Made by a program: the position numbers and the translations under genes. The notes beneath the pieces were generated by a model that saw only the letters and a list, made by a program, of their open reading frames with translations, searched no databases and was not told the DNA's origin. 64,000 bases of DNA from FEN-33 sp963768775 (GTDB lineage Archaea; Thermoplasmatota; Thermoplasmata; Methanomassiliicoccales; UBA472): the NCBI GenBank assembly GCA_963768775.1, contig CAVYIY010000006.1, positions 558,001 to 622,000 on the forward strand, in the 5' to 3' direction. This document shows, piece by piece, positions 53,968 through 63,757 of the stretch; position 1 is the first letter of the stretch, and each line of letters opens with the position of its first letter.

Positions 53968-53968
53968 T

Positions 53969-54811
53969 TCATCCCACCCTTTCCGTATCGATGACCACGA
54001 GCCCGCTCTCCGCCGTCACCACCGTGGCGAAACGAGCGATGCGCTCCTTATCAAGGTGGGGCAGCATGCTCATGAACTTTTCGACATAGAGGTACCTCTG
54101 CCGCCTCGACGTCATGGCGAACTTGCTCCATTCGAAGACGAGGGCGCCGTCGACGCTGTCCATGATCATGCGCTGCTTGCGTTCGTCCATGATGTCCCGG
54201 GTGAGGATGAGGTAGACGATCCCCTTCCAGCGCTTCGAGACCCTCTGCATGCCGCGCAGGACAGCCACCAGGTCGGTGATCTCGATGTTGGCGCTGACCG
54301 CCAGGTCGGTGAGCGAATCGATGATGATCAGGCTCTTCGGCGCGTTCTCGTCCATGAAGTTGACCAACGCCTCGAGCAGGTTCTCCTCGCCCGATCCTTG
54401 GGCGAAGATCGACGACTGCTCCCCGCCCCAGGACTTGGGCACCAGCGTCTTGCGGAAGTAGACTCCGGAGAAGTCCTTGAAGACGACGTTCCTCTCGAAC
54501 GCGCCGTAGAAGTCCATGTTGAACGAGGCCTTGATCTCCTGCAGGATGTCTTCCTTCGAGCGGGAGAAGGTGATGTAGCATATCTTCTCCGGCATGTAGC
54601 CGTTCCTGGCCGCATGGCCGAGGAAGTAATCGCTCGATTCCGGGGTCTCCTTCACCAGGGAGAGCTTGGCCGCCGAGGTATAGGCGAACTCGACCTGCCC
54701 CGCGCCCAGTTCCCCGAGCAGCAAAACGGTCGAACCGACCGGCATTCCGCCTTTGATGATCGAATCGAAATCAGCCACACCAGTGGGAATCTTATTCTTA
54801 GACGAGGGCAT
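53969..54811 (-). CDS. RecA-superfamily protein with degenerate ATPase site (HTR-like)
   Basis: A protein of about 280 residues with the KaiC/RecA fold, including SLIIIDSLTDLAVSANIEITDLVAVLRGMQ at the Walker B strand. The Walker A position reads GELGAGQVE (residues 33-41): the lysine and Ser/Thr are replaced. This matches the inactivated archaeal RecA-like proteins linked to signal transduction (HTR-like), so nucleotide hydrolysis is unlikely. I prefer ATG 54811 (AGGTG six bases upstream) over GTG 54820. It is co-transcribed with the active KaiC-like gene, which suggests an active/inactive pair. Confidence 0.83.
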   Translation of the reverse strand: MPSSKNKIPTGVADFDSIIKGGMPVGSTVLLLGELGAGQVEFAYTSAAKLSLVKETPESSDYFLGHAARNGYMPEKICYITFSRSKEDILQEIKASFNMDFYGAFERNVVFKDFSGVYFRKTLVPKSWGGEQSSIFAQGSGEENLLEALVNFMDENAPKSLIIIDSLTDLAVSANIEITDLVAVLRGMQRVSKRWKGIVYLILTRDIMDERKQRMIMDSVDGALVFEWSKFAMTSRRQRYLYVEKFMSMLPHLDKERIARFATVVTAESGLVVIDTERVG

Positions 54812-54868
54812 GCCTGGCACCTAACGAGCGACGCATCGTGCTATCGCCTTATCTAACTTTTCCGTGCC

Positions 54869-55345
54869 TCAGGATTCCTTGCCCACGAATTTGATGATCA
54901 GCGCGAGCAGCCGCTCCGCCGCCTGCCTCTTGATCTCGAGCCTGTCGCCCTCGAAGACCTTCTTCTCGGTTAGCTGCTTGAAGCCGTCCGTGACCGCGAA
55001 CCAGATCGTGCCCACTGGCTTGGCGGCACTCCCTCCCTTCGGCCCAGCCACTCCGGTGCATGCGGCCCCGATGTCCGCCCCGACCACGCCGCGCACCCCT
55101 TCGGCCATCTCCTTCACCGCCTCCTCGCTCACCGCTCCATTGGCCTGCAGGGTGGTCTCGTTGACCGCCAGGAGGCGGACCTTGGATTCGTTGCTGTAGG
55201 CGACGATGCTTGCCAGGAAATACTCCGAGGAGCCAGGGACTTCGGTAATCAGGCTGCCTGCCAGTCCGCCGGTCACCGATTCCGCCAGGGCCAGGGTCTT
55301 GCCCTTGACCTTAATGGTCTTCCCAACTTCCTTCTGCAGGCTCAT
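54869..55345 (-). CDS. pncC: CinA-C-like nicotinamide-nucleotide amidohydrolase
   Basis: A 158-residue stand-alone CinA C-terminal (PncC) enzyme that deamidates NMN to NaMN in pyridine-nucleotide recycling. Family motifs are LALAESVTGGLAGSLITEVPGSSEYFLASIVAYSNESK (catalytic Ser/Tyr region) and IGAACTGVAGPKGGSAAKPVGTIWFA. It overlaps the end of nadM by 35 bases on the same strand, so the two are co-translated and form an NAD salvage unit. The usual CinA N-terminal domain is absent, which is normal for the short form. Confidence 0.92.
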   Translation of the reverse strand: MSLQKEVGKTIKVKGKTLALAESVTGGLAGSLITEVPGSSEYFLASIVAYSNESKVRLLAVNETTLQANGAVSEEAVKEMAEGVRGVVGADIGAACTGVAGPKGGSAAKPVGTIWFAVTDGFKQLTEKKVFEGDRLEIKRQAAERLLALIIKFVGKES

Positions 55346-55919
55346 TAGAATACCTCAACGGCGCCGCGCCGGCGCATAGGTCCCTCAGCCGCTGGATGCC
55401 ATCGATCTCCTCGATGACCTTGGCCGTGGCCTTGGGGACAAGATGGCTCCACTTCTCTCCTTCCAGAATGCGTCTGCGGATCTCCGTCCCGGAATAGGTC
55501 TCGCGGTTGAACAGCGGGGAGGCCCTCACCTCATACCCGGCCTCATTGAACAATCGTCTGGTAAGAGCGTTATTGCTGTAGATCGCCTTGAACGGGGGGA
55601 CGAGCGACACCACATGCGCGACCCAGACCGCGTAGCGGTTCACGTCCACGATCGGCAATATGGAGCACTGGGTCAGCCCATCGTCCCTCAGCGCCCGGGA
55701 GATCATCAGGTGTCTCTCTCCGGCGGTGAATGGGTTGTCGTAAGTATGGGAGAACTGCGCGCTGCCGATGCCGATGGTGATGGAGTCACATTCCTTGGCG
55801 ATGGTGCGGATGACCTCCAGGTGCCCCTTGTGGAACGGCTGGAATCGCCCCAGGACCAATGCGTTCGTTTCCTCGCTCTTCAAGTCAATCCTAGCTCCCC
55901 GAGCGAGCCCTGATATCAT
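55311..55919 (-). CDS. nadM: archaeal nicotinamide-nucleotide adenylyltransferase
   Basis: A 202-residue NadM enzyme that makes NAD from NMN and ATP. It shows the nucleotidyltransferase motif LGRFQPFHKGHLEVI (about 23-37), IGSAQFSHTYDNPFTAGERHLMI and NRETYSGTEIRRRILEG, the second motif that contacts ATP phosphates. The first 20 residues before LVLGRF are longer than usual, so a start at the TTG of residue 13 is possible. An AT-rich stretch just upstream of ATG 55919 suits a promoter. The C-terminal 12 residues are encoded over the pncC start. Confidence 0.9.
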   Translation of the reverse strand: MISGLARGARIDLKSEETNALVLGRFQPFHKGHLEVIRTIAKECDSITIGIGSAQFSHTYDNPFTAGERHLMISRALRDDGLTQCSILPIVDVNRYAVWVAHVVSLVPPFKAIYSNNALTRRLFNEAGYEVRASPLFNRETYSGTEIRRRILEGEKWSHLVPKATAKVIEEIDGIQRLRDLCAGAAPLRYSNEPAEGSWEDH

Positions 55920-56010
55920 AACTTTAACTGACAGCGCCGTTGGCTGAGCGCCCGCTAGATGAGTTGAACAAAAGAAGAAACGGATGAAGGCGTTTGCGGA
56001 GTGAGCCCGC

Positions 56011-58011
56011 TTAGCGAGGCGTCGGCACCGGGCTGGGGAACACTGGCGGCTTGTCCGACTTGTCCGTTCGCTCCACCAGGGCGGCCAGCTTCTTCAGCAG
56101 GCCGTCCTTCTTGATGCCACCGATCAGCGCGTACTGGAGCACCTCGCGTCATGTTGCGTCACCGGGATGATCTCGATCTTGCCGATGTAGCGCTCCTCCA
56201 GGACCACGTCGTTCATGTTGGCCAGCGGGATGAGCACCCTCTTGATGCCCGACTCGGCCGCCGCCTCGATCTTGGCGGTGACGCCTCCGACCGGAAGCAC
56301 CTGGCCCCGGACGCTCAGCGAGCCGGTCATGGCCACGGTCTGGTCCACCGGGACCTCCTCCAGGGCCGATATGACCGCGGTGGCGACGGATATGGAGGCG
56401 CGAGTCGCCCTCGACGCCGTCGTAGGTGCCGATGAACTGCACGTGCACGTCGTGGTTGCAGATGTCCTCGCCGGTGTACTTCTTGATGAGGGCGGAGACG
56501 TTCTGCACCGCTTCCTTGGCGATCTCGCCCAGCTTGCCGGTGGCGATGATCTTGCCTGCGTTCTTGGTCTGCGCCGGGGTCACCTCGGCCACGATCGGCA
56601 GCACGATGCCGGACAGCTCGGACATGCGATGAACCGGAGTTCAGGGCCGCCAGACCGTTGACCGACTCCGACCGGTCGCCCTCGATGTTGAAGGCTCTTG
56701 TACTCCTTCCTCGCCTGGATGTAGCGGTCGACGATCTGCTGCTCCAGGCGGCGGGCGATCTTCTTGGCCGCGAATCACGTGCTCCTGGGTGACGACCGGC
56801 TTGTTCTCCTCCCGGGCGATGTCGCCGGCGACGCGGATCAGTCCGCCCAGCTCCCGCAGGCGGAGGGTCAGCTGGCCCTCGCCTTCCGGCGCGGCTCTGC
56901 GCCTCCTTGACGATCTCCGCCGACGGCCTTCTTGTCGAAGTGGGGGATCTTCTTGTCCTTGGCCACTTCCTGAGCCACGAACCGGATCAGCTTCGTCGCG
57001 GTTCTCCGTCGGTGTCGTCCATGGTGGAGCGCATGTACACCTCGTAACCGTAGCCGCGGATACGGGAGCGGAGCGCCGGGTGCATGCCCTGCATGGCATC
57101 CATGTTACCTGCGCATACCAGTATGAAGTCGCAGGGCACGGCCTCGCACTTGACCATGGCGCCGGAGGAGCGCTCGCTCTGCCCGGTGATGGAGAACTTG
57201 CCCTCCTGCAGTGCCGTCAGCAGTGACTGCTGGGACTCCATCCTCAGCATGTTGATCTCGTCGATGAACAGGACGCCCTTGGACGCCTTGTGGATGGCGC
57301 CGACCTCCAGCCGCTCGTGGGCCGGGGTCTCCAGGCCTCCGCTCTGGAACGGGTCGTGCTTGACGTCACCCAGCAGCGCACCGGCATGCGCGCCGGTGGC
57401 GTCGATGAACGGGGGCGTGTCCCTGTCATCATGGGTTATCAGCAGCTTGGGGACCATGTAGTTCTCTTGCCTGTTCGCCGGTGTAGCGCGATGGCGAAGA
57501 ATATGATCGCGCCGCGATCATCATGCCGATCAGTATGATGTTCGGGTCCTTCATCCCGCTCGTGGATGTAGAGCACTAACGTCAGGACCGACGATCATGA
57601 AGACGATGATGGTGACCATGGAGGTACTTCTGCTGCTTGCGCTGCATGGCCTCCCTCTTCTGCGCCGCGACGATCTCCTTCCCCTTGCCGGCCGGGACGA
57701 TGCGGATCTTCGGCTCGTTGGAGTCGTCGGGGTTGTGATAGGCGATGACGTCCTGGAGCTCGCCCTTCGGCAGGTACTCGGTCATGGACTTGGCCAGCAT
57801 GGACTTTCCTGTACCGGGCTCGCCGATGAGCATGACGTGGCGCTTCTGTTCGGCGGCCTTCTTGACCACCTCTACGGCCGAGTCCTGACCGATGACCTGG
57901 TCGGACTAGCTTGTCCGGGATCTTGATGTCGGCGGTGGTGGTGAAGTCCTGGGTCTCTATCCAAACGTCCACGTCGGGAATATGCCGCTGCGGGGTTTGG
58001 GTTCTCTTCAC
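56011..58011 (-). pseudogene. lonB: archaeal LonB-type membrane protease, broken by many frameshifts
   Basis: Pieces in all three minus frames add up to a LonB of about 660 residues: an N-terminal AAA+ domain with DQVIGQDSAVEVVKKAAEQ and the Walker A GEPGTGKSMLAKSM; two hydrophobic inserts (TSMVTIIVFMIVG and PNIILIGMMIAAIIFFAIAL) that anchor it; FIDEINMLRMESQQSLL (Walker B); and a protease domain with catalytic Ser in EGDSASISVATAV and Lys in GGVTAKIEAAAESG. I count at least eight single-base indels, for example near 57906, 57622, 57512 and 56410. Motifs are undamaged, so assembly error is likelier than decay. The corrected stop is TAA at 56011-56013, and the GTG start is 58011. LonB degrades unfolded membrane and soluble proteins. 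Confidence 0.85.
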
Positions 58012-58232
58012 CCATGTTTGAAATTCTCCTGAATCTGGAATCTACTCATAATGACACCACTTAATAAGGGTTATGTTGAGAGTTAGCCGGCAAACGAACC
58101 ACAATTGGCACAAGCCAGCTGCCAGAGATTTGTTCCGGAATCGGCCTTCGTCCCCTCCGCCGCCGTTTATAAGCGAATGCCGGATCTAGCAAGGGTTAAA
58201 CCGCATCGCGCTCATCGGGAGGGGAGGACGAC
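58012..58232. promoter_or_regulatory. divergent promoter region between lonB and hel308
   Basis: A 221-base spacer with two box-A candidates: CTTATTAAG on the minus strand near 58062-58070, 50-60 bases before the lonB GTG, and TTTATAAGC on the plus strand near 58166-58174, about 60 bases before the hel308 start. Confidence 0.5.
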
Positions 58233-60479
58233 GTGAAGGTTACCGAGCTGGACCTCCCTCCAGGGGTGGCGGAGATCCTGAGGCAGGATGGGATACGAGA
58301 CCCTCTATCCTCCTCAGGAGAAGGCAGTCCCCTTGGCGCTCCAAGGGAAGAACCTCTTCCTGGCCGTCCCCACCGCCAGCGGGAAATCGTTGGTCGCCTA
58401 CCTGGCCGCCCTGAAGCACGTGCTGGAGCGCCACGGCAAGGTTCTGTACATCGTGCCGCTGAGGGCGCTGGCGGCGGAGAAGTACGACGACCTGAAGCGG
58501 TTCGAGCCCCTCGGCGTCAAGGTCGGCAGTCTCGGTGGGCGACTTCGATTCCCCCGATCCGGCGCTGGACAAGTTCGACATCATCGTCGCCACCTCCGAG
58601 AAGGCCGACTCCTTGCTCAGGCACCAGTCAGCTCCTGGCTGCAGAAGATATCACTGGTCGTCGCGGACGAGGTCCATCTGATCCACGACCCGGAGCGGGG
58701 GCCGACGCTGGAGATCACCCTGACCAAGTTCCGCAAGTTCAATCCCGACCTGCAGGTCATCGCGCTCTCGGCCACGGTCAAGAACTCCGAAGGAGCTGGC
58801 GGAATGGCTCGAGGCGGAGCATATCTCCTCGGAGTGGAGGCCGAGCCGCTGAAGGAGGGCGTCTATCTCGATGGCGAGGTGCGCTTCACCGACAACTCCA
58901 AACTGGAAGCTGGAGGACGATGCGGACCCCATCTGGAGCCTGGTCAAGGACAGCATCATGGACGGGGGGCAGTGCCTGGTCTTCGTCAACACCCGCAAAT
59001 CCACGGAAGCGCTGGCCGTCAGTCTGCCACGCGCATGCGCGAGATATTGCACGAGAAGGTGCACCTCGAGGACGAGGAGAGCCTGCTGGTCGACGAGGGC
59101 GAGCCGACCTCGATCGGCAAGCGGCTGCGCTCCTGCGTGCACCGCGGGGTCGCCTTCCATCAACGCCGGACTGACCAACGAGCAGCGGCAAGATGCGTGG
59201 AGACGGCGTTCAAGAAGGGCAAGATCAAGTGCATCGTGGCGACGCCCACCCTGGCCGCGGGCATCAACCTGCCGGCGACGGCGGGTGATCATCCGCGACG
59301 TGCACCGCTACGAGAACGGCGTTGGCAACGTCTCCATCCCGGTGATGGAGATCAAGCAGATGTGCGGCCGCGCCGGCCGGCCCCGGTATGACCCGTACGG
59401 CGAGGCGATCCTCTGGCCAAGAGCGAGGAGGAGAGCGACTTCCTCTTCGAGAACTACCTGCTGGGTGAGACCGGAGGAGATCTACTCCAAGCTCGGCAAC
59501 GAGGCGGTGCTGCGGTCGCCACGTGCTCGCCACCATCGCCACCGACACCGTCATCATCCAGGGAGGGGCTGATGGACTTCCTCGATTCCACCTTCTTCGC
59601 GCACCAGACCATCATTGATCGGGCTGGAGGACGCCACCGATAACGTCCTCGAGTTCCTGGAGCAGGAGGGCATGGTGCTCGACGACGGACCACCTGCGCG
59701 GCCACCTTCTTCGGCAGAAGGGTCTCCGACCTCTACATCGACCCGATGACGGCGGTCAAGCTACGCGACGCCCTGCGCGCCTTCGACCCGGCCAAAGGCG
59801 CAAGCTTCGGCTTCCTCCATGCCGTCTGCTCCACGCCGGACATGCTGACCGATGTACCTCCGGCGCACGGACTAGGATTGGCTCGAGGCTAAGGTGAACG
59901 AGCGCTCGCCCGAGCTGCTCCTCCCCGTCCCCACCGACCTGGAGGAGTACGAGTTCTTCCTGGCTGAGATAAAGACGGCCTGCGTGCTTGACGATTGGCT
60001 GCAGGAGCTGGAGGAGGAAGAGCTACTGGAGAAGTATGACCATTGGGCCTGGTGATTTGCACAATAAGGTCGAGATCGGCGAATGGCTGCTCTACTCGAT
60101 GCGAGAGCTGTCCAACATCTTCAACAGGGAGGCGTATCCACCGCTGACCGAGCTGATGACCCGCGTCCGCTACGGAGTACGCCGGGAGCTGCTGGATCTG
60201 GTGAAGCTCCGCGGTGTCGGCCGGGCCCGGGCCCGCTCCCTCTTCGACCACGGCGTCAGGACGCTGGACGACGTGCGGGCTGTGGAGTTCGGGAGACTGG
60301 CGCGCATCCCGAAGATCGGCGATTTGCTGGCCAAGAGCCTGAAGGAGCAGGTAGGGGACAGCCGAATACCGAAGAAAGCGACAGGGGCGGAGACGATGCC
60401 ATTGGCTCCGCAGGCAGATGTGATTCCAGGGAAGGAAGCAAAATCCCAGAGCGGGCAGCGCAAGCTGATGGACTTCTAG
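58233..60479 (+). pseudogene. hel308: Hel308-type DNA helicase, broken by many frameshifts
   Basis: The Ski2-like archaeal helicase that unwinds stalled replication forks. Fragments in different plus frames give the Q-motif region YETLYPPQEKAVPLAL, motif I VPTASGKS, motif II VADEVHLIHD, motif III ALSATV, motif IV-like LVFVNTRKSTEAL, motif V TPTLAAGINLPA and VI CGRAGRPRYDP, then the winged-helix and ratchet domains and a final helix-hairpin-helix-like LVKLRGVGRARARSLFDHGV. The last residues QRKLMDF fit a PCNA-interacting box. At least twelve single-base indels occur between 58288 and about 60040; the last 140 codons are clean. The total length, about 720 residues, is normal. I interpret these as sequence errors. 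Confidence 0.88.
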
Positions 60480-61195
60480 AAGTCAGTGATCGCCCGGGTG
60501 ACGGCGAATCCGCGCTCGTTGCGGAAGAACGAGAAGTAATTGTTGGAATGATCGGTCTCGCGCATCTTGACGCAGCGGAGGCGGCGCTGCACTTCCGTTT
60601 CGGACACCTCGACCATCTTCAGGTGCACAATCCCGTCGGCGAGGAAGTCGGTGTCGTGCGCGCCATAGGACGTGAACGCTCCCACCGGCATCTCGCTGAC
60701 CACCAGGACGGTGATGTCCAGGGAGCGTAGCCATTCGAAGAGCCTGAAGTACTCCTCCCGCGGCCGAGGCATGTTGGCGATCATCTCCAATGCGCCGATC
60801 GAATCGATGACCAGGAGGTCGTAATTGAAGCGCTTCTTGGTCTCGCTGATGGCGAACCGGAAGGTGTCCATGAACTGCGCGCCCTCGCTCTTGCGCCTGA
60901 TCTCGCCCAGGTCGAGCACCTCCACGTTGCCCAGCGTCTCGCCTTTCAGCCCGAGGTTTTCCATTTGTCGGATCAGGCTGGTACGCCCCTGTTCCAAGGA
61001 TATATAGAGGCCGTTCACGCCGTCGCGCTTGGCGTTCATGAAGAGAATGTGGTATGCCAGCGACGACTTCATTGTCCCGGCGGATCCGGCCAGGATCACG
61101 ATGTGACCCTGCGGTATTCCACCGTTGAGGTTCTCGTCGAACCCGTCCACGTAGGTGCGATACCTAGGGCGCTTGGCGTTCTGAGCAGTTGCCAT
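60476..61195 (-). CDS. KaiC-like RecA-superfamily ATPase
   Basis: A 239-residue single-domain KaiC/FlaH-like ATPase. Walker A is GSAGTMKSS (residues 37-45), LYISLEQGRTSLIRQM follows, and NYDLLVIDSIGALEMIANMPRPREEYFRLFEWL is Walker B and after. GSAGTMKSS is the typical archaeal KaiC variant. There is no clear ribosome site, but GATTTATCC about 30 bases upstream (61222-61230) suggests a leaderless message. It converges with hel308 with a four-base overlap of stops. Its role is unknown; candidates are signalling or motility-like regulation. Confidence 0.88.
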   Translation of the reverse strand: MATAQNAKRPRYRTYVDGFDENLNGGIPQGHIVILAGSAGTMKSSLAYHILFMNAKRDGVNGLYISLEQGRTSLIRQMENLGLKGETLGNVEVLDLGEIRRKSEGAQFMDTFRFAISETKKRFNYDLLVIDSIGALEMIANMPRPREEYFRLFEWLRSLDITVLVVSEMPVGAFTSYGAHDTDFLADGIVHLKMVEVSETEVQRRLRCVKMRETDHSNNYFSFFRNERGFAVTRAITDF

Positions 61196-61451
61196 TTCAG
61201 GGAATGTGCATCCATCTGAATGGATAAATCTGTTTGCGTCCAGAAATCATATTGGATAGACATTTCACATGCGCATCCTAGCATTGACTATTCTGATTGA
61301 AATGGAAATTCACATGTCTGGATAGACGAATGGTCAAATCCCATCTTGTCTACTTTTTCCTGGCTGACGCCAAAAGTGCCCTGATCGGGGCAAATTGGGC
61401 TGGCTTGATACTTCGCAAAGAGGTCTTCTGCGGTGCTCAAATCCTCGAAAT

Positions 61452-61808
61452 CTAACCTAGATAATTCATCGTCGTTCGGGTGTCCGAGTGCCCAAATTTC
61501 TTTGCAATGATCTCAATCGGGACTCCTGCTCTAGACATCATTCTCCCGCAGGTCCGGCGTAGATCATGGTTCGAGAGTGAAATCCCACCCATTCCCCTAA
61601 TCGGTTCTGAATGTTCTCGATAGCGCTCTATCAAGGCATATATTGCAGATATTGCGGGGCGCAAATGGGAATGGGAAATCAATGCCCAAGATGCGGCCGA
61701 TGGAATTAGATCCCGAATCTCACCGCATCCTTGCAGCCAATTCTTATTATCCACAACCCAAACGCAAGAATGGAGTTGGCTGCAAAGAATAAGTCGCAGC
61801 CCTCTCGA
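61452..61808 (-). pseudogene. truncated tyrosine recombinase/integrase (C-terminal fragment)
   Basis: Open in this frame between the TAA at 61809-61811 and the stop at 61452. The last 60 residues contain SNHDLRRTCGRMMSRAGVPIEIIAKKFGHSDTRTTMNYLG, carrying the catalytic HxLRR, the H of GHS and the Tyr of a tyrosine integrase. The N-terminal core-binding domain and the first catalytic Arg are missing. It marks the GC-rich to AT-rich boundary of the window, so it is probably the remains of an integrated element. No tRNA or att repeat was found beside it. Confidence 0.7.
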
Positions 61809-61916
61809 TTAATCGATATGAAGCATGGTGATAATTGATAAGGATGAAGGGGGGGCGAAAGCCTCCTCCTCCCAAAAAAGGTAACAATAAAGGGTCGCGC
61901 AATTTCATTCGATTCA

Positions 61917-62123
61917 TTATCCGCGCTTAGCAACAAACCTGTACGCGCCGATGAGCAGCATCACGAAACCTAGGATGAGTAGAGCTGTGCCTAAACCTGA
62001 GCCTCGCAACGAACTGTGGATGGTCGATACCGCAATGCCAGCAATCACCAGGATTATTCCAAGAATGCCCAATATCAACACATGCGTACTGATGCTTATT
62101 CCAAATATCTTCATATCAGCCAT
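61917..62123 (-). CDS. small two-helix membrane protein
   Basis: A 68-residue protein: helix 1 at about residues 14-36 (LILGILGIILVIAGIAVSTI) and helix 2 at about 44-62 (TALLILGFVMLLIGAYRF), with a basic tail AKRG. The ATG at 62123 has GGGGG six to seven bases upstream, good support for translation. No family is recognised; archaeal genomes have many such proteins. Confidence 0.6.
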   Translation of the reverse strand: MADMKIFGISISTHVLILGILGIILVIAGIAVSTIHSSLRGSGLGTALLILGFVMLLIGAYRFVAKRG

Positions 62124-62750
62124 TTCAATTCCCCCAATTTCTCGAGTCGTTTCTTTTTTTCGTTTTTATTTTCCTCACTCCTCATTTCAATATGTTTGGA
62201 ACGATATACCGACGCCACTAATACTTAATCACTGGTCTTGACGCGACCTGAACGATTAAAAGGTTTTTCTTTACAAATATCCTAAAGGAAATTCAATATT
62301 GGCCTTCAAAATCAATCAGTCATCATGATTTTCACTATCCGGTTTTCCTTCATAGAAATTTGAACGAGGAATGGACCTGCTACATAGGCGATCTAATGGA
62401 TGATCAAAATTATGAATTGCCCATTGATTTTCTATATTGTTGAGAATGCCGAACCTCACAGCATCTCGATGACCCTTGACCTCTGCCAAAATGTGGCTAT
62501 CATCTTCGATATCGAGGAACTAAGAGCTATATTATCAACATCATCTCGCTACATACCATGGAATCAGGCGTTCATCGGAAACACAGAATATTGGCACCTA
62601 TCCATTTGGTAATACTCTCTTCCGCGGTCATCCTAGGTCTGGTAGTCTTTCTGCTCAAGTACTACCTCTAAAAAATAGGGTTGAACATCACCGCATCCCT
62701 GGTGCAATTCTTAACATCCTCGACCCTAATCCAATCTGGGGCGTTGCAGG
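62124..62750. other. AT-rich region without a supported gene
   Basis: 627 bases of AT-rich DNA. A 70-codon frame (62400-62612) has no ribosome site and no recognisable features. T-rich runs near 62150-62175 sit upstream of the small membrane protein gene and may be part of its promoter. I see no repeats or RNA genes. Confidence 0.4.
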
Positions 62751-62948
62751 ATGTCAATAAAAGCGGTATCTGAAGAACGGATATGGAGGTTGACAAAAGA
62801 GGATTATAGACAAATAATCCGATTGTGGCCAATACAATCACTAGATTTCCCAATTATTCCAAAATGGGAAGATCTCGAACGTGCACCCCCGAAGGACTGG
62901 AAGGATTTGATTTGCAACGTCAGGTTGTGTAATGAAAGAGCTAAGTGA
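62751..62948 (+). CDS. small hypothetical protein (uncertain)
   Basis: A 65-residue open frame with plausible composition (WRLTKEDYRQIIRLWPIQ...PKDWKDLICNVRLCNERAK) in an AT-rich stretch. There is no clear ribosome site and no family match that I recognise. It could be a remnant of the integrated element. Confidence 0.28.
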   Translation: MSIKAVSEERIWRLTKEDYRQIIRLWPIQSLDFPIIPKWEDLERAPPKDWKDLICNVRLCNERAK

Positions 62949-63093
62949 TTCTGCAAGGGAAGGGTTTATGCTCCTATCAATTCCTTTTGATTAAACCTGG
63001 CTTATTTATTAATGCATAAGCCTAGAATTAGGTCGTCAAGAACCTGGTTCTTTTTAATACTCCGCTGTCAACTCTGAGATTAGCTACGCTTCG

Positions 63094-63393
63094 TCACTTC
63101 TTCATCGTCTTCTCATAGACATCGAAGAACGACTTGAGTGTCGTGAGGGTAACATATGGCTGCGCTCGAAACCTCATGGCATCAACAATGGGACTGAGCA
63201 TTGCGTGTAGCTCTTCAGGAGATTCCGCATCGAGGATGAGGAACCCACCGCGCTCATCAGAGTAGATTCCGTGCTCCTTCACCTTCCCGGATTGCACGAG
63301 TTTGCTCAATTAGGCAAAGATCATCTTTTGCACTGGTACGGCCTCTAATGGACCGAAATTCTCCCTTGCCGTCAATTCCACATGAAACCTCAT
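63094..63393 (-). pseudogene. DUF3303-like small protein interrupted by an in-frame TAA
   Basis: Reading from ATG 63393 gives MRFHVELTARENFGPLEAV...QKMIFA, then a TAA at 63310-63312, then in the same frame LSKLVQSGKVKEHGIYSDERGGFLILDAESPEELHAML...VYEKTMKK. The joined protein of about 99 residues fits the DUF3303/muconolactone-isomerase-like ferredoxin fold: RGGFLILDAESPEELH is the usual signature. A GAA-to-TAA change would explain the stop. The stop is TAA, so pyrrolysine read-through (TAG) does not apply. The second part could start at TTG 63309 and be expressed alone. Confidence 0.6.
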
Positions 63394-63571
63394 AACGAGA
63401 ACCTCAAGAATGACTGAGAACCGCCTCCTGATTAAGATTGCTCTCCATCCAAGATGATAATGAAAAAGGGAAAGGTTTCAACTTCATCTCTCACCGCCCG
63501 AACCTCACAACATTCTGAAGAATCCCTGATTTCTGGTTACAAGACGTTATTTGTCGACAAAATGAGAGGGA

Positions 63572-63757
63572 CTATTTGATAATGGCTTGATTGCGGGTTG
63601 AAAGCGATCGGCAGTTGAGGCACGTCTCAGATCGTACTTTCGATCTATGGCAGGCTTTGCAAATATCATATTTCAGATCGATGCCCTTGAGCGTCGCAGC
63701 GAACCGCATCGCTCTTATGCTTTGTTCGGGTATGTCCGCATTGTTGTTAGTCATCAT
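63572..63757 (-). CDS. small zinc-ribbon-like protein (uncertain)
   Basis: 61 residues ending in CKACHRSKVRSETCLNC, two CxxC pairs ten residues apart as in small zinc ribbons. The rest is unremarkable and there is no clear ribosome site. A longer frame on the other strand (63591-63878) overlaps it and looks less protein-like. The zinc motif is the main reason for the call. Confidence 0.42.
   Translation of the reverse strand: MMTNNNADIPEQSIRAMRFAATLKGIDLKYDICKACHRSKVRSETCLNCRSLSTRNQAIIK

Noticed and set aside
62400..62612. 70-codon plus-strand open frame in the AT-rich tail
   Set aside because: No ribosome site, promoter or protein-like pattern that I could support.
63310..63312. Possible pyrrolysine codon in the DUF3303-like gene
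   Set aside because: The stop is TAA, whereas pyrrolysine uses TAG.
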